The position numbers and the translations under genes were made by a program. From the NCBI GenBank assembly GCA_965228975.1, contig OZ245851.1:1302001-1366000 (forward strand): a stretch of DNA of 64,000 bases. Direction: 5' to 3'. The notes beneath the pieces are model-generated. The model had not been told where the DNA came from, did not search any database, and saw only the letters and a list, made by a program, of their open reading frames with translations. Source of the stretch: JAJFJD01 sp965228975 (GTDB lineage: Bacteria; Pseudomonadota; Alphaproteobacteria; UBA8366). Of the stretch, positions 50,127 through 59,801 are shown piece by piece (the first letter of the stretch is position 1; the number at the start of each line of letters is the position of its first letter).

Positions 50127-51020
50127 CAACGGTCTCCGAAATGCACCCAATCAGTGTTTTTGGCGGCGAGAGGCCCGGTTTGCCGGGTCGTATTCGGCGC
50201 CCGCCCGTTACGGTGCGGTGCGCTTTGCCTTTATCTTTCATGGGATTATGGGTGCGGGGCGGAAACCCGTAAAATGCGATAAGTATTTAGTAAAAAAGAT
50301 GTAGATGGCCTTGTACTTGTGACCGGGGGGCATACTCCTTGCGGGCGAGGGGGCCGGTATCGGAGGCCTCTGTAGGTCCGTTTTGCGGGAACCCAATCCT
50401 ATTTCTTCCTGGTTAGTCAGGTGACTGCATGCGCAAGCGATGGTCGGTTCGCTCACTTCGTCCGTAGTATCCAATCTTCATACGTGGATGAAGCCTCGGA
50501 GCTGCAAGATAGGGTGGAGGGGACAGGATTGGGCCTGCTGGATGTTCCGGAAGGGCATGCCAAGGTGTATTTCGCCGCCCATACAACCCCGTTTAGCCAG
50601 GCGTGTTGGTCGGCATCGTCGGCGCGCAGTACTCTTGTGCGCGAGTCGTGCGATTTTTGCCGTCTGGGGCTGACTCCGAGCCTTAAAATACGGTTGATTC
50701 TGGGGAGTTGTATTAGCTGAAGAACGACCATACTTTCGCCACAAACCCTAACGTATGTTAAGGGTTAATAAATCAAAATGGAGTAGGTTGGAGCACCAGG
50801 GCACACTAAGTGTTGACCAATCATGTTGACACTGCTCTCATGTCGTTCTTGCGATACGTATTTCGGGCGAGGTCAACGGGTTACGTTGCTTAGTCCCGGG
50901 TCCAAAGTGATTCCGTCGCTCTACGAGTTGTAATCAAGTTGTGTGATGCTCTGGTCATCCAATAAATCGAGATTCGAAGTCCCTCACACAGGGGCGCATC
51001 CGGCAAACAGGGAGACGGGA
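50127..51020. other. Long intergenic region upstream of the ParA-like gene
   Basis: About 890 bases of mixed composition. Frames of 75-100 codons exist on both strands around 50420-50745, but they have weak starts, no recognisable family and overlap each other, so I do not call them. The last 100 bases before the ParA-like start are likely to contain its promoter. Confidence 0.45.
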
Positions 51021-51734
51021 ATGCGCGTGGTGGCAGTTGCCTCGCAGAAGGGTGGTTCTGGCAAAACCACGCTGGCGGGGCATATCGCGGTTCAGGCGGA
51101 ACGAGCAGGGGTCGGATCGGTTGCGTTGATCGATACGGATCCGCAAGGAAGCCTGGCCGATTGGTGGAACGAGCGTGAGCAGCCGACGCCGGTTTTCGTT
51201 CATACGTCCACGCAACGTCTTGAACAAGATATTGAACAACTTCGCGATTTGGGGATCGATCTCCTCATCGTGGATACGCCGCCGGCGATCACCTCGACGA
51301 TTTCCGACGTCATTCGGGTCGCCGACATGGTTTTGATTCCGACCCGGCCGAGTCCGCATGATCTCCGGTCGGTCGGTCGAACGGTTGAACTTGTCGAGGC
51401 GTTGAACAAGCCGCTGGTGTTCGTGGTGAACGGTGCGACGCCGCGGGCGAGGATCACGTCCGAAGCGGCCATTGCGTTGTCGCAACACGGTACCCTGGCA
51501 CCGTCCATCATCCATCAGCGGGTGGACTTCGCGGCCAGCATGATCGATGGGCGGACGGTGATGGAATTGTCCGATACCTCCCGGTCCAGCGATGAAATTG
51601 CGAAGCTTTGGGAGTATATTAAGGGGCGTTTGGATCGTAATATGCGAGCGACGCCCGTGGGTGCGGACGGCACCATTACGGCGGCCAATGACTCGACCGA
51701 GATCGGTCACGTTCAAAGGCAGGATTCCAATTGA
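51021..51734 (+). CDS. ParA/MinD-family ATPase
   Basis: The 237-residue protein has the deviant Walker A motif KGGSGKTT at residues 10-17, the Asp-rich LIDTDPQGSLADWWNE switch, the DLLIVDTPPAIT Walker B-like segment and LIPTRPSPHD. Proteins of this family move DNA, chemoreceptor clusters, pili or division factors by ATP-driven gradients on a surface. No ParB gene is nearby, so it is an orphan. The ATG at 51021 has a GGGAGA ribosome site. It overlaps the next gene (start TTG within its stop codon). Confidence 0.92.
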   Translation: MRVVAVASQKGGSGKTTLAGHIAVQAERAGVGSVALIDTDPQGSLADWWNEREQPTPVFVHTSTQRLEQDIEQLRDLGIDLLIVDTPPAITSTISDVIRVADMVLIPTRPSPHDLRSVGRTVELVEALNKPLVFVVNGATPRARITSEAAIALSQHGTLAPSIIHQRVDFAASMIDGRTVMELSDTSRSSDEIAKLWEYIKGRLDRNMRATPVGADGTITAANDSTEIGHVQRQDSN

Positions 51735-53749
51735 CCAAGAAGAGTAAACCGGCGTCGCTGACCAGTTCCCTCCTTGCCCGGAAAGGTGAGGCCGAACCGG
51801 CTGAAACGCCGTATTCGATCGCCGAGGCAAGTGGTCAAAGCACTGACTCTTCGAGCAAAGAACCGGCATCGACGAATGTCGACGAGACGCCAAACGTTTC
51901 GGAAGAGGCCGGTACCGGGAACGGGCAGTCGATGGAAGGATTCGGCCGGCTTCCGTTGGGCGATCAAGCTGATGTTACCGAACCTCCGACGCCTCAGTCC
52001 GAAACCGGTTCGGGCGGCTTCACGCTCCCGGAAGGGATCCAAGCCGGCGACCCGCCGATAGCCGAACCGGTTGTACCGGAACCGGTCGTTGCCGATCCCG
52101 CGACGGAACCGGTCCCGGATACCGCATTGGACTTGTCGAACGTGGGGTCGCCGCCCGATGAGCCCCGGGCCGAAACCGTCGAACATGGTGCGGCGAAGGA
52201 CGACACCGGAAACGACGCGTTGGACACGGCCACCGCGGCCGAGCCGGCATCCGATATCCTCGATAGCGCGGACGATCCGGACAAGGCAGTGGCGGCAGCC
52301 GCGGCGACGGAAACACAGGATGCGGCCGCGCCGCCCGTCATGCCGGACACGTCGGCCGACGATCAGCCGGTCGATGCGTCCGCCGCGGCGGCCGCGGATG
52401 CGGAACGCGAGGCCGCGCGTGACGCTCGGTTGCTTCGGTTCGTCTACATCATGGCGGCGCTGACCGGAATAGTCGCGATCGTCTTGTACGCGGGCGGTTG
52501 GTTCGTCGACAAGGACACACCGCAGGTCGCCGAGCAGACGGCACCGACCGAAACGGCCGCGGGCAGCGGCAGCACGGATTCAACGACATCCGGCGCACCG
52601 GCCGGGGACAGCGCGAAACAGGGCGCCTCCGGTGAGTCCTCATCGGGTACGGCTTCCGGCGGAACCGCAATCGGCGAACCGTCATCAAGCGGTACGCCGA
52701 CACCCGAGCCGCCGGCGACACCGTCGGGCACCGCTGCCATACCGGCAGCGCCGCCGATCGCCGCGCCGGGATTCGGAGAGTCCGGAGGCAAGCCTGGCGA
52801 AACGGCGATCACGACCGGCGGCAAGGCAAAAGCCACGGCGACGCCCGATCCGAAAACCGACCAATCGCCCGCCGCGACGGACAAGAAGGCCGCGTCCGGC
52901 ATTGAGGTGGAGCCTTTGAAACCGCCTGCAACGCCAACGCTGAAAGTGCCCGAGCCACCAACCGTCACCGCGAAGGCACCGGAACCAGCGCCGTCGAGCG
53001 GCGATACGTCGAAATCCGCGACGCCGCCATCCGGCACGGGCGACAGCAAACCGGCCGCGCCGGCACAGGCCGACGTCAAAGAACCGGTATCCGGCCCGAA
53101 AACACCTGATGCCGACAAAAAGGTCGCCATTGCAGCGCCCGAGAAACCGTCGGCGCCAGATGTGAAACCGGCCGTCGAACCGGCTGCAAAGGCCGGAACA
53201 GCCGCCGTTCCCGCGGAAACGCCGAAAGTGCCGGACGTTCAACCGCCGCCGATCTTGACCGCGCCGAAACTGCCGTCCGCGCAGAAGCCTGCGGCGCCCG
53301 CGAAACCGGCCAAAAAGGTTCCGAACCTGCGTGTCCTGGCGCCGGCGTTGGTGCGGCCCGAACCGCCACAGACGAGTCCGCCCGCCTCGCCGGCAACCGG
53401 TGCTGCGAAACCCTCTGCGACCGCTCAAATCCCGAAGGAATCCAAGACAGCCGCGCTTACGCCGCCTAAGAAACCGGCCGCTACGGCAAGCAAGAGCAGT
53501 GGGAAATTCCTCATTCAACTGGCGTCGGTAAAATCGCAGAAACGCGCGGAAGCCGAGTGGGCCCGGCTGCAGAAAGCCTTTCCAAAGGAATTCGGCGGAC
53601 GTGACCTGGTTGTAGAGAAGCGTGCGATTGCCGGGCGCGGCACCTTCTATCGTGTTCAGACCGGACGGTTTGAAACGTTGAAGGACGCGCGCGCGATGTG
53701 CGCCACCCTTAAGGGCAAGAAACAGGCGTGTCTTCCGGTCACGCGGTGA
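51731..53749 (+). CDS. Membrane protein with C-terminal SPOR domain
   Basis: The 672-residue protein begins in the ParA stop codon (TTG at 51731). It has a long acidic, low-complexity Pro/Ala/Thr/Glu N-terminal region (about 1-235), one membrane helix at about 236-258, a long Pro/Ala/Lys/Thr-rich linker (to about 585) and a SPOR domain at about 590-672 (KFLIQLASVKSQKRAEAEWARLQKAF...GRGTFYRVQTGRFETLKDARAMCATLKG). SPOR domains bind denuded peptidoglycan at the septum or other remodelling sites. The topology is N-in, C-out. Together with the ParA-like partner this suggests a positioning system for a cell-wall process. Confidence 0.9.
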   Translation: MTKKSKPASLTSSLLARKGEAEPAETPYSIAEASGQSTDSSSKEPASTNVDETPNVSEEAGTGNGQSMEGFGRLPLGDQADVTEPPTPQSETGSGGFTLPEGIQAGDPPIAEPVVPEPVVADPATEPVPDTALDLSNVGSPPDEPRAETVEHGAAKDDTGNDALDTATAAEPASDILDSADDPDKAVAAAAATETQDAAAPPVMPDTSADDQPVDASAAAAADAEREAARDARLLRFVYIMAALTGIVAIVLYAGGWFVDKDTPQVAEQTAPTETAAGSGSTDSTTSGAPAGDSAKQGASGESSSGTASGGTAIGEPSSSGTPTPEPPATPSGTAAIPAAPPIAAPGFGESGGKPGETAITTGGKAKATATPDPKTDQSPAATDKKAASGIEVEPLKPPATPTLKVPEPPTVTAKAPEPAPSSGDTSKSATPPSGTGDSKPAAPAQADVKEPVSGPKTPDADKKVAIAAPEKPSAPDVKPAVEPAAKAGTAAVPAETPKVPDVQPPPILTAPKLPSAQKPAAPAKPAKKVPNLRVLAPALVRPEPPQTSPPASPATGAAKPSATAQIPKESKTAALTPPKKPAATASKSSGKFLIQLASVKSQKRAEAEWARLQKAFPKEFGGRDLVVEKRAIAGRGTFYRVQTGRFETLKDARAMCATLKGKKQACLPVTR

Positions 53750-53771
53750 GGCTTAACGTCCACGCGGCGCG

Positions 53772-54524
53772 TCAGTTCTTCACCACGAAGCATTTCTGAT
53801 TTACCGCTTGCAACGCCTGACAGGTATTGTGCGCCGCTTCGCGGCTCTCGAACGGTCCGGCTCGAAGTCGCCGGAAAGTGCCCTTCGGCCCTAAGTCGAC
53901 CTCACTGACCGACGGTTTCAACCCACTCAATTGGATGTGCTTGCGCGAAAGCCGGGACCACGCGCTCATGACCGCTTTGTCGTTCGCCTCGCGAAGTGCC
54001 GTGAGTTGAATTCGGACGATGTTTTTGTTCGATAGAGGGCGGTGTTGGCGGGCCAATTCCGATTTTTGGGCGCGCACGGAAGCGGTGCGTTTGATCGGTT
54101 TGCCTGCGTAGACGGGGGCGAACCCGCCGACCAACGAAACCGCGGCGTCCCTCGCCGCGGAGACCGCTGCATCGTTGAACTTGGCTTCCGCCAGTTGTTC
54201 GGTCGACATTTGCTTTGCCAGGAAGTCGCGGTTCGTTTTCGCCAGAATATGAACCACTGAATTCCCGTTCGCCGAGTGCCGGGCTGCCCGGTCGAACCAT
54301 GTGTGTGCTTGAACCATGTTCTTCGGCACTCCGAGACCGCGGGCATGCAGCAGGCCGAGGCCGATACTCGATTTCGCATCGCCGGCGGTGGCGGGCGGCA
54401 GGAATTCGCGATAGGCCGCCGCGAAATCGCCGCGGATGAAAGCGTCGCGGCCCGCATCGAATTCCGCGAAGACGGGCCCGCTCATGAGAGGGATCAGTGC
54501 TGATGCCAGCAACAAGCGTTTCAT
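53772..54524 (-). CDS. SEL1/SPOR-type secreted protein
   Basis: The 250-residue protein has a signal peptide (MKRLLLASALIPLMSGPVFA), one Sel1-like repeat (residues about 37-80, GDFAAAYREFLPPATAGDAKSSIGLGLLHARGLGV) and a C-terminal SPOR domain (about 175-250, IQLSGLKPSVSEVDLGPKGTFRRLRAGPFESREAAHNTCQAL). It would be periplasmic and bind peptidoglycan. It converges on the ParA-linked SPOR gene, so the two may serve the same site. Confidence 0.85.
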   Translation of the reverse strand: MKRLLLASALIPLMSGPVFAEFDAGRDAFIRGDFAAAYREFLPPATAGDAKSSIGLGLLHARGLGVPKNMVQAHTWFDRAARHSANGNSVVHILAKTNRDFLAKQMSTEQLAEAKFNDAAVSAARDAAVSLVGGFAPVYAGKPIKRTASVRAQKSELARQHRPLSNKNIVRIQLTALREANDKAVMSAWSRLSRKHIQLSGLKPSVSEVDLGPKGTFRRLRAGPFESREAAHNTCQALQAVNQKCFVVKN

Positions 54525-54769
54525 AGCCCCACCCTTGTTCCCCAAAGAGTTCGCACAGACCTCGAAATCGAAACTGTACATCTCGAGTGCCGTAAATAAA
54601 GTATTTGTCTAAATATTGTCTTAATTATGGTCGATTTTTATTTATTTTTTCCTATGTGAGTGAATAATTACCTATTTTTGTCGATTCGAATGCTTCAAAT
54701 CGAACGGTAGGCGCGCGGAGCGACGCTGCGTCCGGAAAAGTCAGGCCGAGAGAGAATGCTGAATGGGCG

Positions 54770-57094
54770 CTAGCGTGCGGCGTGCCGCAGCGCGCGCCAG
54801 ATCCGTTCCGGCGAGGCGGGCATCTCGAAATCTTGCGCGCCGGCTTGCCGCAGCGCGTTCATGATCGCATTCGAGACGGCAGGCAGCGCGCCGATCGTGC
54901 CCGATTCACCCGCGCCCTTTGCCCCAAGCGCGTTCGTCGTGCAGGGGACCGAATGATAGCCGAGATCGAAAGACGGCAGGTCGTCGGCCCGCGGCACCGC
55001 GTAATCCATGAAGCTGCCTGTCAATAGCTGCCCGTCATCCCCGTATACGCACAGCTCGGTCAAAACCTGGCCCACACCTTGAACGATCGCGCCGTGGACC
55101 TGGCCGTCGACGATCGTCCGGTTGACGATTCTGCCGACATCGTCGACCGCGGCATAGCGGCACAGTGTCGTTTGCCCGGTGTCGGGGTCGATCTCGACTT
55201 CGCAGATGTGGCAGCCATTGGGGTATGTCGGTGCGGCGGCTTCGTAATCGACGGCTGCCGCCAGCTTCGGGGGCAAGGTGGTCGGCCAGTCTGTTTCAGC
55301 AGTGGCGGCGGCCACCTCTTTCAAGTCGACCGTGCGGTCGGTGCCCGCAACCTGAAAACGGCCGTCTTTGTATTCGATATCCGCGGTGGAGGCCTCGAGG
55401 ATATGGGCCGCCATTTCCAGCCCCGTTTCGACGAGCGCGTCGCACGCTTCGACGAACGCGCCGCCGCACACCACCAAGGACCGGGACCCGGTGGTCGAGC
55501 CGCCGTTGGGCGCGGTATCGCTGTCGCCTTCGCGCACCAGGACCGTTTCCGGGGGCACGCCGAGCCGCTCCGCGACGACCTGCGCAAAGCTTGTGAAATG
55601 ACCTTGTCCTTGGCTCTGCGCGCCGGTGAAGACGACGATCCTGCCGCCCGCGTCGACGCTCACGCGCGCGGACTCGGCCCGGTTCGCGCCCGCATGTTCC
55701 AGCACGCAGGCGATGCCGACGCCCCTGATCTTCCCCTGGGCGGCCGATTGCCGCTGCCGTTCCGGGAATCCCGCCCAATCGGCGACGGGCAGCGCCGCGT
55801 CCAGCACGGCGGCGAAGTCCCCGCTGTCATAGACTTGTTCGACCGCCGTTTGATACGGCATGGCGGATGCCGGAATTAGATTCTTGCGGCGCAGGTCGAT
55901 TGGGTCGACGTCCAAGTCCGCGGCCGCCTGATCGACCAACCGTTCCAACACATAGCTTGCTTCCGGCCGTCCGGCGCCGCGATAGGGACCGATCGGGGCG
56001 GTGTTGGTGAGGACGCATTTGACGTTCAGGTGGACCAGCGGCAAGGCATACATGCCCGACAGGCACCACGCCATATTGCGCGTCGCGATGCCGGGTCCGT
56101 TGGCGAGATAGGCGCCCATGTTGGCCAGCACCGACGCGCGCAGGCCGAGGAACCGACCTTCGGCGTCCAACGCCAATTCGCCGCGGATGATGCCGTCGCG
56201 GGCCTGGTTGTCGCTGAGGAAACTCTCGACGCGCGTCGCGGTCCACCGTATGGGCCGGTCCAGATCCTTGGCGGCGACAAGCAAGGCCGCGTATTCGGGA
56301 TAGGGTTGGGTCTTCATTCCGAAGCCGCCGCCGACGTCGCCGGACAAGACCCGTATCCTTTCCTTGTCCACGCGCAGGATCGCGTTCGCTAGCGTGTCGC
56401 GCATGCCGATGACGCCCTGCGATCCTGCCCGAAGGGTGTACTTGTCCGCTTCTCGGTCGTAGCTGGCGATGGCGGCGCGGGGTTCCATTGCACAGACTGC
56501 CAGGCGATTGTTGTCGATGGATATGCGGGCAACATGCGCCGCGTTGTCGAAAACCGTCGCGGCGGCATCCCCATCGCCGAAGGACCAATCGATTGCGATG
56601 TTCCGGTCCGCATTCGCGTAGAGCTGGATGGCGTCCGGCGAGACGGCGGTCTGAACGTCCTGGACGGCTGGCAGCGTCTCCAACGTCAGATCGATCAACT
56701 CGGCCGCGTCGAGCGCCGCTTCGTAGGTCTCGGCGACCACGCAGGCGATCGGCTCGCCGACATGGCGGACCCGGTCAACCGCAAGGACATGGCGAGGCGG
56801 GATGACAAGGTCGTTGCCGGGTCGGTCTACCGGCGGCTTGCTGCAGGGGAATGTGCCGAGATGCCGGAGATCCGCGCTGGTGTAGACGCCGAGGACGCGG
56901 TCGGCCGCTTTGGCGGCGGTCGTATCGATGTTGCGGATGTCGGCATGGGCGACGGGCGCGCGGAGAAAAGCGGCGTAAGCCTGATCCGGGACCGCGAAAT
57001 CGTCGGTGAATTCGCCGCCGCCGGTAAGAAGACGGCGGTCTTCGGTGCGTCCGGGCGCCTGCGCTTCGCCGAACCTGTCGAGGTTATCACTCAT
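54770..57094 (-). CDS. Xanthine dehydrogenase-family molybdenum hydroxylase, large subunit (CoxL-like)
   Basis: The 774-residue protein has the molybdopterin-binding large-subunit pattern: AxxxEDxRLLTGGGEF start, GDVGGGFGMK at about 252-261, a PYRGAGRPEASY loop at 370-381 (the form II type, where real CO dehydrogenase has AYRCSFR) and the catalytic Glu in GAKGAGESGTIGA near residue 725. The medium FAD and small iron-sulfur subunit genes are missing around it, so it is an orphan. Operon partners on the same strand are a TfdA-like gene and a GST gene. Confidence 0.92.
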   Translation of the reverse strand: MSDNLDRFGEAQAPGRTEDRRLLTGGGEFTDDFAVPDQAYAAFLRAPVAHADIRNIDTTAAKAADRVLGVYTSADLRHLGTFPCSKPPVDRPGNDLVIPPRHVLAVDRVRHVGEPIACVVAETYEAALDAAELIDLTLETLPAVQDVQTAVSPDAIQLYANADRNIAIDWSFGDGDAAATVFDNAAHVARISIDNNRLAVCAMEPRAAIASYDREADKYTLRAGSQGVIGMRDTLANAILRVDKERIRVLSGDVGGGFGMKTQPYPEYAALLVAAKDLDRPIRWTATRVESFLSDNQARDGIIRGELALDAEGRFLGLRASVLANMGAYLANGPGIATRNMAWCLSGMYALPLVHLNVKCVLTNTAPIGPYRGAGRPEASYVLERLVDQAAADLDVDPIDLRRKNLIPASAMPYQTAVEQVYDSGDFAAVLDAALPVADWAGFPERQRQSAAQGKIRGVGIACVLEHAGANRAESARVSVDAGGRIVVFTGAQSQGQGHFTSFAQVVAERLGVPPETVLVREGDSDTAPNGGSTTGSRSLVVCGGAFVEACDALVETGLEMAAHILEASTADIEYKDGRFQVAGTDRTVDLKEVAAATAETDWPTTLPPKLAAAVDYEAAAPTYPNGCHICEVEIDPDTGQTTLCRYAAVDDVGRIVNRTIVDGQVHGAIVQGVGQVLTELCVYGDDGQLLTGSFMDYAVPRADDLPSFDLGYHSVPCTTNALGAKGAGESGTIGALPAVSNAIMNALRQAGAQDFEMPASPERIWRALRHAAR

Positions 57095-57142
57095 GGCGGC
57101 AACCGTCCGTCGTTTCTGGCGCGATGTAGGGCCGGACCATGC

Positions 57143-58174
57143 CTATATGTGGTATCCGCCGCCTTCACCCACGGCGACACCGCCGCGTGCGCCGGTGTTG
57201 AAGCGGTCGGCGAAAGCCGGCGCGAGCGGCCGGCCGACATGGGAGTTGATCCACATCCGCAGCATGTTGCGCTTCCGCTCGGGCTCCGGATAGTCGACGA
57301 AGTCGCTGCGCGAATGCAGCACCGCGTAGTTGTTGATCAACTGGATGTCGCCCTGTTCGAGCGCCATGTCGAATCGGATATCGGGCCGGTCCGCGGTTTC
57401 GATGAAGAAATCGAGAGCTTCCTGTTCTAAGTCGGTAAAGGGTTCGCCGATCTTCTCGGCCCCGGTTTCCATGGCCTTGTAATTGAAGCAGCAACTGAGC
57501 TGGCCCTCGCAGAAGCTGAACACCGGGATTCGCTGGTTCGTGACCTCGTCCATCCGCCCGGTGACGCCTTCGCCGCGCAGGTCGTGATGGAAGCCGCGGA
57601 AGAGCGGTTCCAGATGCTCCGGGTGACGGGCGAGAATCTCATTATAGACCGTGACGGAACTGGCGAGGGTGCTCAATCCCCCTTCCTTGGCGGGGTGCAG
57701 ACACAGGAGCGCGGTCATGTCCGACGTGTCGACATGCGGCAAGAGTCGGGCACGGGTGGTGTAACCGCGGGAATTGATTTCCGTATAGTCATGCCCCCGG
57801 TCGCGTACCTCCGCGAGCCGCTGGCCCTTGGCATTCTGGGAAATCGCGGTGCCGAAATGCCGGCCGAGTCCCCAATAGATGGTTTCCGTCGTCTCGCGGT
57901 CGTAACGGCCGACGGGCAGGCCGCGCAGCACGATGAAGCCGCGGCCGTCCTCGACGTCGTGCAGAAGGTCGGCGACGCGTTCGCCGAGGGCGTCGAGCGG
58001 AAAGTCGTCGCGCGCGAACCCTAGATGTCCTTTGCCGCTCGCTTGCGCTTGGCGGGCTGCGGTCTCGAGTTCGGCGATGTCGCCCTCCGAAAACGTATAG
58101 AGCCATTCTTCGCCGATATCGGCGTGCCGCCACGCGGTCACGTCCGTGATGGGAGATTGAAGTGAGTGTTTCAT
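57143..58174 (-). CDS. TauD/TfdA-family Fe(II)/2-oxoglutarate dioxygenase (copy 4)
   Basis: The 343-residue enzyme has H147-x-D149 (LPHVDTSDMTALLC) and distal His in NNYAVLHSRSDF, with a C-terminal RNMLRMWIN Arg. It is longer and more distant than copies 1-3, with a layout like clavaminate synthase or TfdA relatives. ATG at 58174; the ribosome site is weak. It lies between GST and the CoxL-like gene in the same direction. Confidence 0.87.
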   Translation of the reverse strand: MKHSLQSPITDVTAWRHADIGEEWLYTFSEGDIAELETAARQAQASGKGHLGFARDDFPLDALGERVADLLHDVEDGRGFIVLRGLPVGRYDRETTETIYWGLGRHFGTAISQNAKGQRLAEVRDRGHDYTEINSRGYTTRARLLPHVDTSDMTALLCLHPAKEGGLSTLASSVTVYNEILARHPEHLEPLFRGFHHDLRGEGVTGRMDEVTNQRIPVFSFCEGQLSCCFNYKAMETGAEKIGEPFTDLEQEALDFFIETADRPDIRFDMALEQGDIQLINNYAVLHSRSDFVDYPEPERKRNMLRMWINSHVGRPLAPAFADRFNTGARGGVAVGEGGGYHI

Positions 58175-58236
58175 AGCCGCGACTCTAGCTTTGTGCCTTG
58201 AACGGGTCAAAACCGAAGCCGCGTTGCCTGGTCGGG

Positions 58237-58929
58237 TCAGGAGGACGTCGCTATAGGAATCAGGGTCGATAGATGGCTGCCGCGGCGCTTCATAAAGGTG
58301 CTGAGCAGGGCGGGATAGTCCGCCGTCACGGCGTTCCGCACCGAGGGGCGTTGCCGCAGAGCGTCGCGCCAGGACGTGGCTTTCGGTAATCCATCGAACA
58401 GGCCGAGGGATGTATACGCTTCGATGACGTCGAAATAGCGGAAGACCGGACCGAAGGCGGCATCCACCAGGCGAAAGCGGGGACCGTCGAAATACGGACC
58501 GTCGCCCAGGTTGGTCTCGAGCCAGGCGACCCGGTCGCGGAGGGTGTCGAGCTTGTCCCGGTAGTGTGCTTCGTCCGGCGCGTTATAGAGACCGGCGATC
58601 GTGCCCAGCATGTTCGATGCGAACTCGATCCAGGCGCGATGGCGGGCTCTGGAAAGCGGGTTGCCGGGATGCAGGGGCCCAGGCGTCGTTTCGTCCAGAA
58701 ATTCGCAAATCACCGCCGACTCGAAAAGGACATCCGGTCCCACGCGAAGCAACGGAACCTTGCCGAGCGGCGACAATTCACGGAACCACCCGGGCTTGTC
58801 GGCTAGGTCGATATAGATTCGGTCGTGTGGAATGTTCTTCTCGGTCAACGTGATGACGGCACGCTGCACGTAAGGGCACAAGACGTGGCTGACGAGTTCG
58901 ATTCGGGGTGGCTGCGAAGGTGTCGGCAT
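58237..58929 (-). CDS. Glutathione S-transferase
   Basis: The 230-residue protein has the thioredoxin-like N-domain with a LCPYVQRA active-site Cys motif (omega/Tau-like) and LSPLGKVPLLRVG with the cis-Pro and ESAVICEFLDE motif, then an alpha-helical C-domain. Probable role: glutathione conjugation or dehalogenation/deglutathionylation. It is the first gene of a leftward operon with TfdA and CoxL-like genes, which suggests a breakdown pathway for an unknown compound. Confidence 0.92.
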   Translation of the reverse strand: MPTPSQPPRIELVSHVLCPYVQRAVITLTEKNIPHDRIYIDLADKPGWFRELSPLGKVPLLRVGPDVLFESAVICEFLDETTPGPLHPGNPLSRARHRAWIEFASNMLGTIAGLYNAPDEAHYRDKLDTLRDRVAWLETNLGDGPYFDGPRFRLVDAAFGPVFRYFDVIEAYTSLGLFDGLPKATSWRDALRQRPSVRNAVTADYPALLSTFMKRRGSHLSTLIPIATSS

Positions 58930-59462
58930 GACTGGATCGTAGCCGGCGATGCCGGTCCCGGACCATTCGCGAATTGCTCAAATCGGATTTGCAGAATCGC
59001 ACAGGGACCGGGGTGGTTCCCGCGGTTTGAGTCCTTTCGGAGTGTCGGAAACTCACGGTTTGGCGCGCATCCTCCGGCCAAAGTAAAGGCTCTCTCGGTG
59101 TTGCGCCGCAACAACCTTCAATAGAGAGCTGTAAACCCGGCTCGACCCGATTCGACGGCTCACAGAACCTGTCGATATCGGTAAGTTTAAGTAAATGCTA
59201 AGGATTACTTAAGCATGATTTAACACTATGTACTTAATGTGGCCATATTGGCATAATGTTGACAAAATTAAGTCGGATGCCGATAAGGAAAGACGTCAGA
59301 TTTCGTTTTGAGTTTATCTAATTATCGCTGAATGAAGTCTTCGGTATTAATAAAATTTAAGATAATTATTTCCGAAGGCCAGATGTCGGAAGACCTAAAC
59401 AAGCAGGGAGAGGTGGCAACTTAGCGGTGGGGTCTGCAGGACCTCGCGGAAAGGAGGGCATT
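58930..59462. other. AT-rich intergenic region, no gene recognised
   Basis: About 530 bases between divergent genes, with a very AT-rich section at about 59170-59400 that probably holds promoters. No gene and no clear repeat is seen. Confidence 0.45.
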
Positions 59463-59801
59463 ATGATGCGCTCGATGGTTTTGGTGGCAGCGGTCGCATA
59501 CGCGGCGATGGGAACAGCGCCAGCCCAGGCCCAAATGGTTTGCGGCGAGCGGGTGGAAATCGTGAAAGCGCTTGAAAACGGCCATCAGGAACAGAAGACG
59601 GCAGCCGGACTGTCCGGCAACGGGGGCCTTGTCGAGCTGTTCACCGCGATGACGGGAAGTTGGACCTTATTGTTGACGGTGCCTGGCGGGCCGACGTGCT
59701 TGCTCGGCTCTGGCGAAGACTGGGAAGGATGGAAGTCCAACGGTCAGCCGAAAGGCCAGCAGAGTTCGGCTGAACCGAAGCTCCCAGCGGACGCGACCTA
59801 A
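59463..59801 (+). CDS. Small secreted hypothetical protein
   Basis: A 112-residue protein with a signal peptide (MMRSMVLVAAVAYAAMGTAPAQAQ) and a strong AAAGGAGGG ribosome site. The mature part has two Cys (MVCGERVEI and PTCLLGSG) and a final low-complexity Lys/Ser/Pro tail. I do not recognise a family. The two Cys suggest a disulphide and a periplasmic location. Confidence 0.62.
   Translation: MMRSMVLVAAVAYAAMGTAPAQAQMVCGERVEIVKALENGHQEQKTAAGLSGNGGLVELFTAMTGSWTLLLTVPGGPTCLLGSGEDWEGWKSNGQPKGQQSSAEPKLPADAT

Noticed and set aside
50421..50745. Open frames of about 75-100 codons on both strands upstream of the ParA-like gene
   Set aside because: They overlap each other, have poor ribosome sites and show no recognisable or consistent protein pattern; Cys/Arg/Ser-rich translations look like chance frames in GC-rich DNA.
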